From positions 1 to 25,798 of the forward strand of contig CAJLTZ010000028.1 in the NCBI GenBank assembly GCA_905209725.1: a DNA stretch of 25,798 nucleotides, written 5' to 3'. Below the pieces are notes generated by a model. The model worked only from the letters and a program-made list of their open reading frames with translations. It ran no database searches and was not told the origin of the DNA. Below, in pieces: positions 15,397 through 23,670 of the stretch. The translations under genes were made by a program, and so were the position numbers. Position 1 is the stretch's first letter. Each line of letters opens with the position of its first letter. This stretch comes from an uncultured Muribaculaceae bacterium. GTDB lineage: Bacteria > Bacteroidota > Bacteroidia > Bacteroidales > Muribaculaceae.

Positions 15397-15416
15397 TTTG
15401 GATTTGTGGAATCCGA

Positions 15417-16754
15417 TTAGATGATGCCCTGTGCGAGCATAGCGTCAGCCACTTTGAGGAAGCCGGCGATATTGGCACCCCTCATGTAGTTGATGTAGCC
15501 ATCAGCCTGTGTGCCATACTTCACGCAGTTCTCGTGGATATCCGACATGATCTCGTGGAGTTTTTCGTCCACTTTCTCAGCGCTCCACTGGAGGTGCTCA
15601 GCGTCCTGAGTCATCTCGAGACCGGAAACGGCAACACCACCTGCGTTGACAGCCTTACCGGGGGCATAGGGAGTCTTGTTGGCGATGAATGTGTCGATAG
15701 CCTCAGCGGTACAACCCATGTTGGAAACCTCGGCAACCATGAGGACATTGTTGTCGATAAGCATCTTGGCGTCCTTCTCGTTGAGCTCGTTCTGAGTAGC
15801 GCAAGGAAGAGCGATGTCTACCTTCTGCTCCCAAGGCTTCTTGCCTGCGAAGAACTGAGAGCCGGCGAATTTGTCGGCATAAGGAGCTACGATATCGTTG
15901 CCGGAAGCACGGAGTTCGAGCATGTAAGCGATCTTCTCAGCGTCGAGGCCGGCGGGATCGTAGATGTAACCGTCGGGGCCGGAGATTGTAACGACCTTAC
16001 CACCGAGTTCAGTTGCCTTAGTAGCGGCACCCCAAGCCACGTTACCGAAGCCGGAGATAGCGATAGTCTTGCCCTTGATGTCGGTCTTGAGGTCTTTGAG
16101 CATGCTGTTCACAAAGTAGAGAGCACCGAAACCGGTAGCCTCGGGACGGATACGGCTGCCGCCGAAGGAGAATCCCTTACCTGTGAATGTACCTGTGTTC
16201 TCACGAGCGAGTTTCTTGTACATGCCGTACATGTAACCTACTTCGCGGCCACCAACGCCGATGTCACCAGCGGGAACGTCACGGTCGGGACCGAGGTTGC
16301 GCCAGAGCTCGAGGATGAATGCCTGGCAGAAGCGCATGATCTCAGCGTCGCTCTTGCCGCGCGGGCTGAAGTCGGAACCGCCTTTGCCACCGCCCATCGG
16401 GAGAGTGGTGAGTGCGTTTTTGAAAGTCTGCTCGAAGCCGAGGAATTTGAGAATCGAGAGGTTGACAGATGCGTGGAAACGGATACCACCCTTGTAGGGG
16501 CCAATGGCGTTGTTGAACTGTACGCGATAGCCGATGTTGGTCTGAACCTCGCCCTTGTCGTCGACCCAGTTTACACGGAATGTAAAGATGCGGTCGGGCT
16601 CCACCATTCTTTCGATGATGCGGGCTTTCTCGAATTCGGGGTGCTGGTTGTAAACCTCCTCTACGGAGAGAAGCACTTCCTTCACAGCCTGGATGAATTC
16701 TTTCTCACCGGGATGCTTGGCCTCAAGGTTGGCCAGAATTTCATTAATGTTCAT
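15417..16754 (-). CDS. gdhA: Glutamate dehydrogenase, NADP-type hexameric
   Basis: A 445-residue cytosolic enzyme that interconverts 2-oxoglutarate plus ammonia and glutamate, the main ammonium assimilation step in many gut Bacteroidales. Conserved features: K88 in GPYKGGIRFH, catalytic K124 in PMGGGKGGSDF, GPDRDVPAGDIGVGGRE, and the dinucleotide-binding SGFGNVAWGAA. The length and the S/R-rich FGGSRIRPEATGFG segment fit the small hexameric class, usually NADPH-dependent (EC 1.4.1.4). Some Bacteroides enzymes of this class accept both cofactors, so cofactor is not certain. A -7 element lies about 100 bases upstream. It converges with the metal ATPase across a shared terminator. Confidence 0.93.
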   Translation of the reverse strand: MNINEILANLEAKHPGEKEFIQAVKEVLLSVEEVYNQHPEFEKARIIERMVEPDRIFTFRVNWVDDKGEVQTNIGYRVQFNNAIGPYKGGIRFHASVNLSILKFLGFEQTFKNALTTLPMGGGKGGSDFSPRGKSDAEIMRFCQAFILELWRNLGPDRDVPAGDIGVGGREVGYMYGMYKKLARENTGTFTGKGFSFGGSRIRPEATGFGALYFVNSMLKDLKTDIKGKTIAISGFGNVAWGAATKATELGGKVVTISGPDGYIYDPAGLDAEKIAYMLELRASGNDIVAPYADKFAGSQFFAGKKPWEQKVDIALPCATQNELNEKDAKMLIDNNVLMVAEVSNMGCTAEAIDTFIANKTPYAPGKAVNAGGVAVSGLEMTQDAEHLQWSAEKVDEKLHEIMSDIHENCVKYGTQADGYINYMRGANIAGFLKVADAMLAQGII

Positions 16755-16851
16755 GTTGTTCAGTTTAGATTTAAGTATCTATGTTAAACGTTTTCTGTGT
16801 CTTGATGGTTGCGAGCCTGGGATTTATCCCTGCTCCGCTATCAATTCGATG

Positions 16852-16883
16852 CAAACTTACTAAAATTATTCAAGACTACCATA
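16852..16883 (-). promoter_or_regulatory. Promoter of gdhA
   Basis: Minus-strand TAAGTTTG (16859 down to 16852) is a full TAnnTTTG match. A weak TATG at 16880-16883 stands 20 bases upstream as -33. The predicted leader is about 90 bases and contains a small GGGA-TAAA-TCCC hairpin. Confidence 0.6.
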
Positions 16884-16942
16884 AAAAAATTGAAGAATTT
16901 CGTAATGTTTTACAACATATGTAAAGCGGTGCAACATAGTGC

Positions 16943-16982
16943 TCCTAAAACTAAGCGAGGCCCCCGGAATGGGAGCCTCGCT
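16943..16982 (-). terminator. Terminator of the OmpA-family gene
   Basis: On the minus strand AGCGAGGC (16982-16975) pairs with GCCTCGCT (16961-16954), followed by TAGTTTTAG. It lies 23 bases downstream of the ompA-like stop codon and insulates gdhA from it. On the plus strand the stem is followed by a T-run at 16991-16996, but too far away to be convincing. Confidence 0.75.
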
Positions 16983-17005
16983 CTTATGATTTTTTAGAAT
17001 GTTTC

Positions 17006-18295
17006 TTACTTCTGAGTGAAGATAACGATACGGTTCCAGTCGTTGGTGCTGTAGGGCTGTACATCAGAGCCGTCGAAGCGGATGGTGTAGCGGCTGGGAT
17101 CGATGCCGTACTTGTCGGTAAGAGCCTTGGCAACTGCGTTGGCACGACGCTCGGAGAGCTTCATGTTGTAAGCGCTTGTACCTGTGTTCTTGTCAGCATA
17201 ACCTACGATAGCGATGTTCTCTTTGGGGTTAGCCTTGAGCCATTCAGCCATGTTGTAGATGTTAACCTCTTCTGTGGGGAGGATAGCGGAGCTGTTGATG
17301 GTGAAGCGAACTGTAGCCATAAGAGGAGCGTTCACACAATCTTTCTCAACCACTTCGGGGCAGGGAAGCTGAGCCTCGAGGGAAGCAACCTTCTCACCGC
17401 AAGCGAGGAGCTGAGAGCGGAGGTCGTTAACCTGTCCGTTGAGGGCAGCAATCTGAGATACATAAGCGCACTCGTTGAATGTGCCGAACTGACGGCCACC
17501 GATGTTGAAGTTGAAACCACCCATAGCGGATACGAGGGCGTCAACAGAGTTACCGCGAACGTTGTTGTTCCAGTTGTCGCCGTAGAATGTAGCGCGAGCC
17601 TCAGCGAAGAAGTCTACATACTTGCAGAGACGGAAACGGAACTGGAAGCCTGCGGAAACGGGGAGTGTCCATACAACACGCTTGGGGCTGTAGCTGTATT
17701 CACGAACAACGTTTGTGCCGGCGTTGAATTTGTATTTAACAGCGTCGTCCTTGCTGTGGCTGTAGAAGCCCCAGTTGCAGTCGCCACCAAGACCTACGAA
17801 GGGGATGATGGAGAATACGCGTTTTGCGTTATAGCCTGCGAAAGAGTTGAACATATCCCACATGAGTTCTGCATGCAAACCTACATGCTTGCTGTGCGAG
17901 AAGCCCTTAATACCTACGCCATTAAAAGACTCTGCTTCTGCCATGGGCGCGTCCCAGTGAAGCGATCCTCCAACTGCCTTCAGACGGAATCCCAGATACG
18001 GGCTAAACCAGCGACCGAAGCCTACTGAATATGTGGCTGTCCACTTCTTGCCGTCGAGAGGTCTCATTGGGTCTTCGAGATTACCGCGCTCTACGAGAGT
18101 CTGATTGCCACCGGCACTAACTTCAATAAACCAGTTGTTACGCCAATTTGAAAAGTAGTGGTTGGTGTTGTCGCATGTAAACTCTGTAACAGTTACTGCG
18201 TCATCTACAAACACGTCCTGAGCGGAGGCTACGTTGCTCGTGGCGAGCATGCCGGCGCAGAGGGCCATTACGTAGTAAAGATTCTTAGCTTTCAT
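17006..18295 (-). CDS. OmpA-family outer-membrane protein
   Basis: A 429-residue protein with a signal peptide (residues 1-25, ending VASA before QDVF). An N-terminal beta-barrel follows, with alternating aromatic strands such as NNWFIEVSAGGNQTLV. A short coiled coil (VSQIAALNGQVNDLRSQLL and onward) leads to a C-terminal OmpA domain from about residue 315. The peptidoglycan-binding residues appear as the Asp of VGYADKNTG and the Arg of LSERRANAVA. The protein anchors the outer membrane to the wall and is probably among the most abundant proteins of the cell. There is one Cys pair around the coiled coil (LLACGE and LPCPE). A consensus promoter lies about 290 bases upstream, which leaves a long leader. 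A terminator follows closely. Confidence 0.9.
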   Translation of the reverse strand: MKAKNLYYVMALCAGMLATSNVASAQDVFVDDAVTVTEFTCDNTNHYFSNWRNNWFIEVSAGGNQTLVERGNLEDPMRPLDGKKWTATYSVGFGRWFSPYLGFRLKAVGGSLHWDAPMAEAESFNGVGIKGFSHSKHVGLHAELMWDMFNSFAGYNAKRVFSIIPFVGLGGDCNWGFYSHSKDDAVKYKFNAGTNVVREYSYSPKRVVWTLPVSAGFQFRFRLCKYVDFFAEARATFYGDNWNNNVRGNSVDALVSAMGGFNFNIGGRQFGTFNECAYVSQIAALNGQVNDLRSQLLACGEKVASLEAQLPCPEVVEKDCVNAPLMATVRFTINSSAILPTEEVNIYNMAEWLKANPKENIAIVGYADKNTGTSAYNMKLSERRANAVAKALTDKYGIDPSRYTIRFDGSDVQPYSTNDWNRIVIFTQK

Positions 18296-18577
18296 ACTGT
18301 AATTTTTTAAGAATAGAATTATTTATTTTTTTCAATTTTACTTTTCAACGTTAAAATCTTTTAATTTGTTCGCGAATTTTCGGATTTTAACATTAGCATT
18401 TTTAACATTCTCGGGTCATATACGGAATGAAGCAATATGGGTATCTCGGCTTCATATGCTGCACGCAAGCATTCAATAGTTATTAAAACCACTTGTCGTT
18501 CAGCACGTTACAACCTTCTCGGATGCTTCAGCCCACGTTTACAATTGTAATTGCGGGCTTTCCGTAAGTCCGAAATA
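18296..18577 (-). ncRNA. Long structured 5' leader of the OmpA-family gene (or separate small RNA)
   Basis: This 282-base stretch without a gene lies between the predicted ompA start site and its ATG. Its promoter-proximal half has nested inverted repeats: AGCCCAC at 18530-18536 with GCGGGCT at 18553-18559 (one wobble) enclosing the perfect palindrome TTACAATTGTAA at 18539-18550; ATGCTT at 18523-18528 with AAGCAT at 18467-18472; and ATGAAGC at 18427-18433 with GCTTCAT at 18449-18455. The half nearest the ATG is A-rich on the mRNA strand and probably unstructured. It matches no RNA family that I can name. Confidence 0.45.
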
Positions 18578-18582
18578 TTCTG

Positions 18583-18612
18583 CAAAATTACTAATTAATT
18601 TTAAATTGCAAA
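18583..18612 (-). promoter_or_regulatory. Promoter of the OmpA-family gene
   Basis: Minus strand: TTTG (18612-18609), an 18-base AT-rich spacer, TAATTTTG (18590-18583). Both elements match consensus, consistent with a strong promoter. Confidence 0.7.
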
Positions 18613-18634
18613 TTTTATTCTCATATTTTTTTAG

Positions 18635-18642
18635 TAATTTCG
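18635..18642 (+). promoter_or_regulatory. Possible -7 element of the LytM-dxr transcript
   Basis: TAATTTCG differs from TAnnTTTG at one base. No good -33 TTG stands 19-21 bases upstream, only a T-run. It would start a short leader for the gene at 18688 and be divergent from the ompA promoter. Confidence 0.35.
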
Positions 18643-18687
18643 CGTAAAGTTGTTGGATTTTCGGAATTTTCCGACCATAAATTCCTC

Positions 18688-19560
18688 ATGAAAAAGACGC
18701 ATCTTTATAAAATTAGTATCGAAGACGAGTCGCATCTGCGCACGCTTGCCGAGGTGAAGGTGAGCCCGCTGCGCATTGTTGCGGCTTCTCTCTGCGCCAT
18801 AATACTCCTTATTATAATAGGAGGCCTTCTTGTGATGTTCACTCCGCTGAGAGGGATGCTCCCCGGATATATGGACAATAACCAGCGTGTGGCCACCGAG
18901 GAGAACCTTCTGAGGCTCGATTCGCTGCAGGAGGCTTATCTGGCCAATAAAAGCTACATCGATAATTATCTCCGTGTGCTCGACACCGACCGCATTCCCT
19001 CCGACTCCATCCAGAGCGCGGGGCATGCACTCTCGGCTGTGGCCGATTCATTGCTGCCTGCCGGCGAGCGCGAAAGCCGATTCACGTCGCTTATGGAGGA
19101 ACGCGAGCGCTTCAACATCTCTGTGCTGGCTCCGCTGGCTGCCGATGCCATGGCCTTCTCGCCCATTTGCAGCGATGGAATCTTCACCGCGCAGTCGAAG
19201 CAGAGCGAGGTGGGCGAGGTGATCATGCCCGAGGGGGAATCTGTGAGAAGCATTGCCGACGGCATTGCCGTCGACGTGCACCATTCCGCCATCGACGGCG
19301 GATATACCCTCATCGTGCAGCACGACCGCGGCTTTCTGTCGGCCTATACCGGCACGGGGAGTCCGCTGGTGGCTTGCGGCGACGCTCTGAATTCCGGACA
19401 GGTGATTGCACTCGCGCCGGCGCCCGACCGCCACGGAGATCGTCGCATCGGAGTGATGATGTGGCATAACGGCTTGCCGCTCGTGCCCTATCAGTATGTG
19501 GGGCTTCCCCTTACTTCCACTCCTGAAGAATCCTCCTATGAGGCGCCGAGAGGAAGGTGA
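18688..19560 (+). CDS. Membrane-anchored degenerate LytM (M23-like) protein
   Basis: A 290-residue protein with a cytosolic N-terminus, one membrane segment (about residues 30-52), a helical region (about 65-150) and a C-terminal LytM fold. The fold is recognisable from GEVIMPEGESVRSIADGIAVDV, GGYTLIVQH212DRGFLSAY and GDALNSGQVIALA. Active M23 enzymes coordinate zinc through HxxxD and HxH motifs. Here the first is not seen, and after the Tyr of SAYTGTG the expected His-Leu is Thr-Gly, so catalysis is unlikely. By analogy with EnvC and NlpD it may activate or scaffold a wall hydrolase. It stands 59 bases before dxr, a common Bacteroidetes arrangement. Confidence 0.78.
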   Translation: MKKTHLYKISIEDESHLRTLAEVKVSPLRIVAASLCAIILLIIIGGLLVMFTPLRGMLPGYMDNNQRVATEENLLRLDSLQEAYLANKSYIDNYLRVLDTDRIPSDSIQSAGHALSAVADSLLPAGERESRFTSLMEERERFNISVLAPLAADAMAFSPICSDGIFTAQSKQSEVGEVIMPEGESVRSIADGIAVDVHHSAIDGGYTLIVQHDRGFLSAYTGTGSPLVACGDALNSGQVIALAPAPDRHGDRRIGVMMWHNGLPLVPYQYVGLPLTSTPEESSYEAPRGR

Positions 19561-19619
19561 TTGAGGTCAGAGGTATTATGGATTAGGGATGGGAAGTGTG
19601 GGTGATAAAAATTTTTATG

Positions 19620-20792
19620 ATGAAAAAGGACATAAACAATATAGCTATTCTGGGGTCGACGGGAAGCATCGGCACCCAGACGCTCGACATAATAGATGAA
19701 TATCCGAGCCGCTTCCGGGCCACTGTGCTTACGGCGGGTCGCAACTGGGAACTGCTTGCCGAGCAGGCACGGAAATATCTGCCGAAACTGGTGGTGATCA
19801 ACGATGCCGCATGCTACCCTTATCTTAAGGAAGCGCTGCGCGACCTGCCCGTGGATGTGGAATGCGGAGAGGATGCCATCGCCCAGGCCTGCAGGATCGA
19901 CTGCGTGGACACGGTGGTGACCGCGCTTGTGGGCTATAGCGGCCTTATTCCCACCATAAGCGCCATTGAGGCCGGCAAGAAGATTGCGCTTGCCAATAAG
20001 GAGACGCTAGTGGTGGCAGGAGAGGTGATCACGAGGATGCTGAAGGATTCCCGGTCGGAGATTGTGCCCGTCGACAGCGAGCATTCGGCCATTTATCAAT
20101 GCCTCGAGGGGGAATCGGTGCGCGAGGCCTGCAAGATTATCCTCACAGCCAGTGGCGGCCCGTTCCGCACATTCACCCGCGAGCAGCTGGAGCACGTCAC
20201 CGTGGCCGACGCCCTGCGTCATCCCAACTGGACAATGGGCGCCAAGGTGACCATCGACTCCGCTTCAATGATGAATAAGGGTTTCGAGATGATCGAGGCT
20301 CACTGGCTTTTCGACTGTCCGCCGGAGAAGATTGAGATTGTGGTGCACCCGCAGTCGATTGTGCATTCAATGGTTGAATTCAACGACGGAGCCATCAAGG
20401 CGCAGCTCGGCACGCCCGACATGCACCTCCCTATCCGCTATGCGCTGAGCCATCCCGAGCGACTCGCCACCGGACGCCCGGCCCTCAAACTCAGCGAATA
20501 CAGCACGCTCACCTTCGAGGCGCCCGACATGCAGAAATTCCCGCTGCTCGGTTATGCTTTCGATGCCATTAGAATCGGGGGCAATATGCCCTGCATCCTT
20601 AATGCCGCCAACGAAGTGGGAGTGGATGCTTTTCTGCATGGCAGGATTAGGTTTACGGATATGCCCCGACTTGTGGAGCGCACCATGAGCGAAGCACAGT
20701 TCATCAGCAAAGTATCCCTTCAGGACCTCATCGATTCCAACCATGACACCCGAGCCCTCGCCGAGTCGCTCCTGCATCACTTTGAAATTTGA
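19620..20792 (+). CDS. dxr: 1-deoxy-D-xylulose-5-phosphate reductoisomerase
   Basis: A 390-residue cytosolic enzyme that converts DXP to 2-C-methyl-D-erythritol 4-phosphate with NADPH, the first committed step of the non-mevalonate isoprenoid pathway. The NADPH loop is GSTGSIG (residues 12-18). Metal ligands are D152 and E154 in VDSEHSAIYQ, with the third Glu in MMNKGFEMIEAHW. The ASGGPFR loop and AANEVGVDAF are also conserved. Of several in-frame starts, ATG 19620 (or 19617) fits the family; the GTG at 19596 would add unrelated residues. No promoter was found between it and the LytM gene, so they are probably cotranscribed. Confidence 0.95.
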   Translation: MKKDINNIAILGSTGSIGTQTLDIIDEYPSRFRATVLTAGRNWELLAEQARKYLPKLVVINDAACYPYLKEALRDLPVDVECGEDAIAQACRIDCVDTVVTALVGYSGLIPTISAIEAGKKIALANKETLVVAGEVITRMLKDSRSEIVPVDSEHSAIYQCLEGESVREACKIILTASGGPFRTFTREQLEHVTVADALRHPNWTMGAKVTIDSASMMNKGFEMIEAHWLFDCPPEKIEIVVHPQSIVHSMVEFNDGAIKAQLGTPDMHLPIRYALSHPERLATGRPALKLSEYSTLTFEAPDMQKFPLLGYAFDAIRIGGNMPCILNAANEVGVDAFLHGRIRFTDMPRLVERTMSEAQFISKVSLQDLIDSNHDTRALAESLLHHFEI

Positions 20793-20800
20793 TATGGCGA

Positions 20801-20830
20801 TTGAGGATTGGGATTTTATTGCTAAATTTG
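20801..20830 (+). promoter_or_regulatory. Bacteroidetes-type promoter of rseP
   Basis: TTG at 20801-20803, a 19-base spacer, TAAATTTG at 20823-20830. The leader (about 70 bases) carries a GC-rich hairpin, CCGGCG at 20845-20850 with CGCCGG at 20862-20867. Confidence 0.7.
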
Positions 20831-20906
20831 CAGAATATATTGTGCCGGCGCCTCACATCGCCGCCGGATAAAACCACAACACATTCATTAACAGACTGAC
20901 ACTACT

Positions 20907-22403
20907 TTGGATACATTTCTCATAAAGGCCGTGCAACTTATTCTGGCACTGGCATTTCTGGTGATAATTCATGAATTCGGCCATTTCCTGTTTGCCCGCA
21001 TGTTCGGCGTCAGGGTGGAGAAATTCTACATCTTTTTCGACCCCTGGACCGAGATCTTCAAATGGAAACCGAAAAAATATTTCGGATTCTTCGGCAAGAC
21101 GAAAAAGATTGGCAACTGCGACGACAATGAAGAAGAGACCATCGTGGCCGAACCGGTAATAGAGACTTCAGAGCAGAAAACTTCTGAGCCATCCGACAAG
21201 AAGAGAAAAAAACCATCCTTCTGGGGCGATACGGAATATGGCATCGGCTGGCTCCCCTTAGGCGGCTACTGCAAGATTTCGGGCATGATCGACGAGTCGA
21301 TGGACACAGAGCAGATGAAGAAGCCTGCTCAAAAATGGGAGTTCCGCTCCAAACCGGCCTGGCAGCGCCTGCTCATCATGATTGCCGGCGTACTCTTCAA
21401 TTTTCTTCTCGCAATCCTTATTTATGCAGGCATTGTCTATGCCACCGGTGAAAAATATGTGCCTTTCACCGAGGCAAAGATGGGCATGACCTATTCGGGA
21501 GAGGCCCGAAAGGCAGGATTCCACAATGGTGACATTCCCCTGAAGGCCGACGGCAAAACGCTTGACCATCCGGGCGAGGCGCTGATGCAGATGACACAGG
21601 CCAAGGTGGTCACGGTGCTCCGTGACGGCAAGGAGGTGAACATCCGCATCCCCGAGAAATTCATATTCGCCCTCGACAATGAGGCGAAAAGCGACACTGC
21701 CACCTTCTCCTTCATGACTTACCGCATACCGGCGCGCATCAGCCAGGTGGTTACAGGCGAGGGGGCTGCAAAAGCCGGCATCGAGGTGGGCGACGAGATA
21801 ATAGCCATAGACAGCATCTCCACCCCTACCCTTGACTCATTCATGGCCACACTCCCCGGACATGACGACAAGAATGTGGCCATCACGCTCGTTCGCCGCA
21901 ACGGCGAGGCACTCGACACCCTCACCAAAAGCGTGCACCTCAATTCCGGTTCCAAGATGGGCATTGGGCTTGTGGTGGATCCCTCGGAGTTCTATAAATT
22001 CAAGGAGAAGCGCTACGGACTCTTCGAGTCGATACCGCGCGGAATAGAGATGGGCACCGACAAACTCACCGCCTATGCCAAGTCGATGAAGATGGTATTC
22101 ACCAAGGAGGGCGCACAGAGCATCGGCGGTTTCGGCGCCATAGGAAGCATCTTCCCTGATAAATGGGACTGGATCGCCTTCTGGAACATTGCCGCCTTCC
22201 TCTCGGTGGCTCTCGCTTTCATGAATATCCTGCCTATCCCGGCGCTCGATGGAGGCCATGTGATGTTCCTGCTCTATGAGGTGATTTTCCGCCGCAAACC
22301 GAGCGAGAAATTCATGGAATACGCGCAGCTCGTTGGCATGTCGCTGCTCATCCTTCTGCTGCTTTATGCCAACGGTATGGATATCGTGCGACTCTTCAAG
22401 TAG
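20907..22403 (+). CDS. rseP: RseP-like site-2 metalloprotease
   Basis: A 498-residue inner-membrane protease that cuts transmembrane segments of anti-sigma factors and signal-peptide remnants. The zinc motif is H22-E23-F-G-H26 in the first membrane helix; the third ligand is D448 in IPALDGGHVMF near the C-terminus. Two PDZ-like domains lie between, seen at SGEARKAGFHNGDIPLKADG and GEGAAKAGIEVGDEIIAID. An acidic, lysine-rich insertion (about residues 70-105) precedes the conserved GIGWLPLGGYCKI. The start must be the TTG at 20907: it gives MDTFLIKAVQLI, which matches the family, and no ATG or GTG lies between it and the zinc motif. It has its own promoter and probably continues into the methyltransferase gene 58 bases later. 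Confidence 0.93.
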   Translation: MDTFLIKAVQLILALAFLVIIHEFGHFLFARMFGVRVEKFYIFFDPWTEIFKWKPKKYFGFFGKTKKIGNCDDNEEETIVAEPVIETSEQKTSEPSDKKRKKPSFWGDTEYGIGWLPLGGYCKISGMIDESMDTEQMKKPAQKWEFRSKPAWQRLLIMIAGVLFNFLLAILIYAGIVYATGEKYVPFTEAKMGMTYSGEARKAGFHNGDIPLKADGKTLDHPGEALMQMTQAKVVTVLRDGKEVNIRIPEKFIFALDNEAKSDTATFSFMTYRIPARISQVVTGEGAAKAGIEVGDEIIAIDSISTPTLDSFMATLPGHDDKNVAITLVRRNGEALDTLTKSVHLNSGSKMGIGLVVDPSEFYKFKEKRYGLFESIPRGIEMGTDKLTAYAKSMKMVFTKEGAQSIGGFGAIGSIFPDKWDWIAFWNIAAFLSVALAFMNILPIPALDGGHVMFLLYEVIFRRKPSEKFMEYAQLVGMSLLILLLLYANGMDIVRLFK

Positions 22404-22461
22404 GCCGCGAGCCCTACTCTTCAGAATATAACCAAGAAACATACATCCCAATATACCGACG

Positions 22462-23640
22462 ATGAATACAGTAAGGCTAAAGAAAGGAAAGGAGGAATCG
22501 CTGTTGCGACGCCATCCCTGGGTGTTTTCCGGAGCAATCGCCAATATCGACGGCACTCCTGAGGAGGGTGATCTGGTATGTGTCACAGATTCCACGGGCC
22601 ATGTGCTGGGAGTGGGCCACTATCAGATTGGCAGCATAATGGTGAGGATGCTGGAATTCGGCGTCGACACCCTGCCGGAGAATTTCTATTTCGAGCGGCT
22701 CTCGCATGCCATGCACCTCCGCCATACATTAGGGCTCATCCGCAGCGACAACAATTGCTTCCGCCTCGTGCACGGCGAGGGGGACTTCCTGCCCGGACTG
22801 GTGGTGGATATCTACGGCGACACGGCTGTGATACAGGCTCATTCACCCGGCATGCATTTCGCGCGCCATCAGATTGCCGACGCCCTCATCAGCCTTCCCG
22901 AAGCCCGCATCCGCAATGTCTATTACAAGAGCGACACCACCCTGCCTTACAAGGCTGCCCTCGATCCCGAGAATGAATATCTCGTGGGCAATTACGACGG
23001 CAACATTGCCATCGAGAACGGCCTGCAATTCAATATCGACTGGCTGAAGGGACAGAAAACAGGTTTCTTTGTGGACCAGCGCGAGAACCGCCGCCTGCTC
23101 GAGACTCTCTCGAAGGGACGCACCGTGCTCAACATGTTCTGCTACACGGGTGGCTTCTCCGTGTACGCGATGCGAGGCGGAGCGAAGAGCGTGGACAGCG
23201 TGGACAGCAGCACGAAGGCCGTGGCTCTCACAGATGCCAACATAGAGCTCAACTTCCCCGGCGACACCCGCCATCACACCTACGACGAGGATGCCTTCAA
23301 ATTCCTCGCCGAGATGGAGCGCGACAAATACGACCTGATTGTGCTCGACCCACCGGCTTTCGCCAAGCATCGCGGAGCCATCAAGAACGGTCTCATTGGC
23401 TACCGTAAGCTAAATACAAAGGCATTCGAGAAAATAAAGAGCGGAGGCCTGCTCTTCACTTTCTCATGTTCGCAGGCCATCACCAGGGAGATGTTCCGTC
23501 TGGCAGTGTTCTCCGCAGCCGCCAAAAGCGGCCGCCGCGTGAGAATCCTCTATCAACTCTCCCAACCCGCCGACCACCCCATCGACATCTCCCACCCCGA
23601 GGGGGAATACCTCAAGGGGCTGGTGCTTTATGTGGAATAA
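22462..23640 (+). CDS. rlmI: RlmI-like 23S rRNA (cytosine) methyltransferase
   Basis: A 392-residue cytosolic enzyme. An N-terminal PUA domain (about residues 1-75, with RRHPWVFSGAI) is followed by an EEHEE-type region and a Rossmann methyltransferase domain. The SAM-binding loop is VLNMFCYTGGFSVYA and the catalytic-pocket motif is LDPPAFAKH. The late SCSQ segment is typical of the RlmI/RlmK class, whose best-known member makes m5C1962 in 23S rRNA using S-adenosylmethionine. Target position is by family only. No promoter was seen upstream, so it is probably cotranscribed with rseP. Confidence 0.87.
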   Translation: MNTVRLKKGKEESLLRRHPWVFSGAIANIDGTPEEGDLVCVTDSTGHVLGVGHYQIGSIMVRMLEFGVDTLPENFYFERLSHAMHLRHTLGLIRSDNNCFRLVHGEGDFLPGLVVDIYGDTAVIQAHSPGMHFARHQIADALISLPEARIRNVYYKSDTTLPYKAALDPENEYLVGNYDGNIAIENGLQFNIDWLKGQKTGFFVDQRENRRLLETLSKGRTVLNMFCYTGGFSVYAMRGGAKSVDSVDSSTKAVALTDANIELNFPGDTRHHTYDEDAFKFLAEMERDKYDLIVLDPPAFAKHRGAIKNGLIGYRKLNTKAFEKIKSGGLLFTFSCSQAITREMFRLAVFSAAAKSGRRVRILYQLSQPADHPIDISHPEGEYLKGLVLYVE

Positions 23641-23670
23641 TATTGAATAATTATCTTAAACCATAATAAC

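Noticed and set aside
15534..16787. Long plus-strand frame opposite gdhA
   Set aside because: It is antisense to a clearly conserved gene, extends past its start, and shows no recognisable domain.
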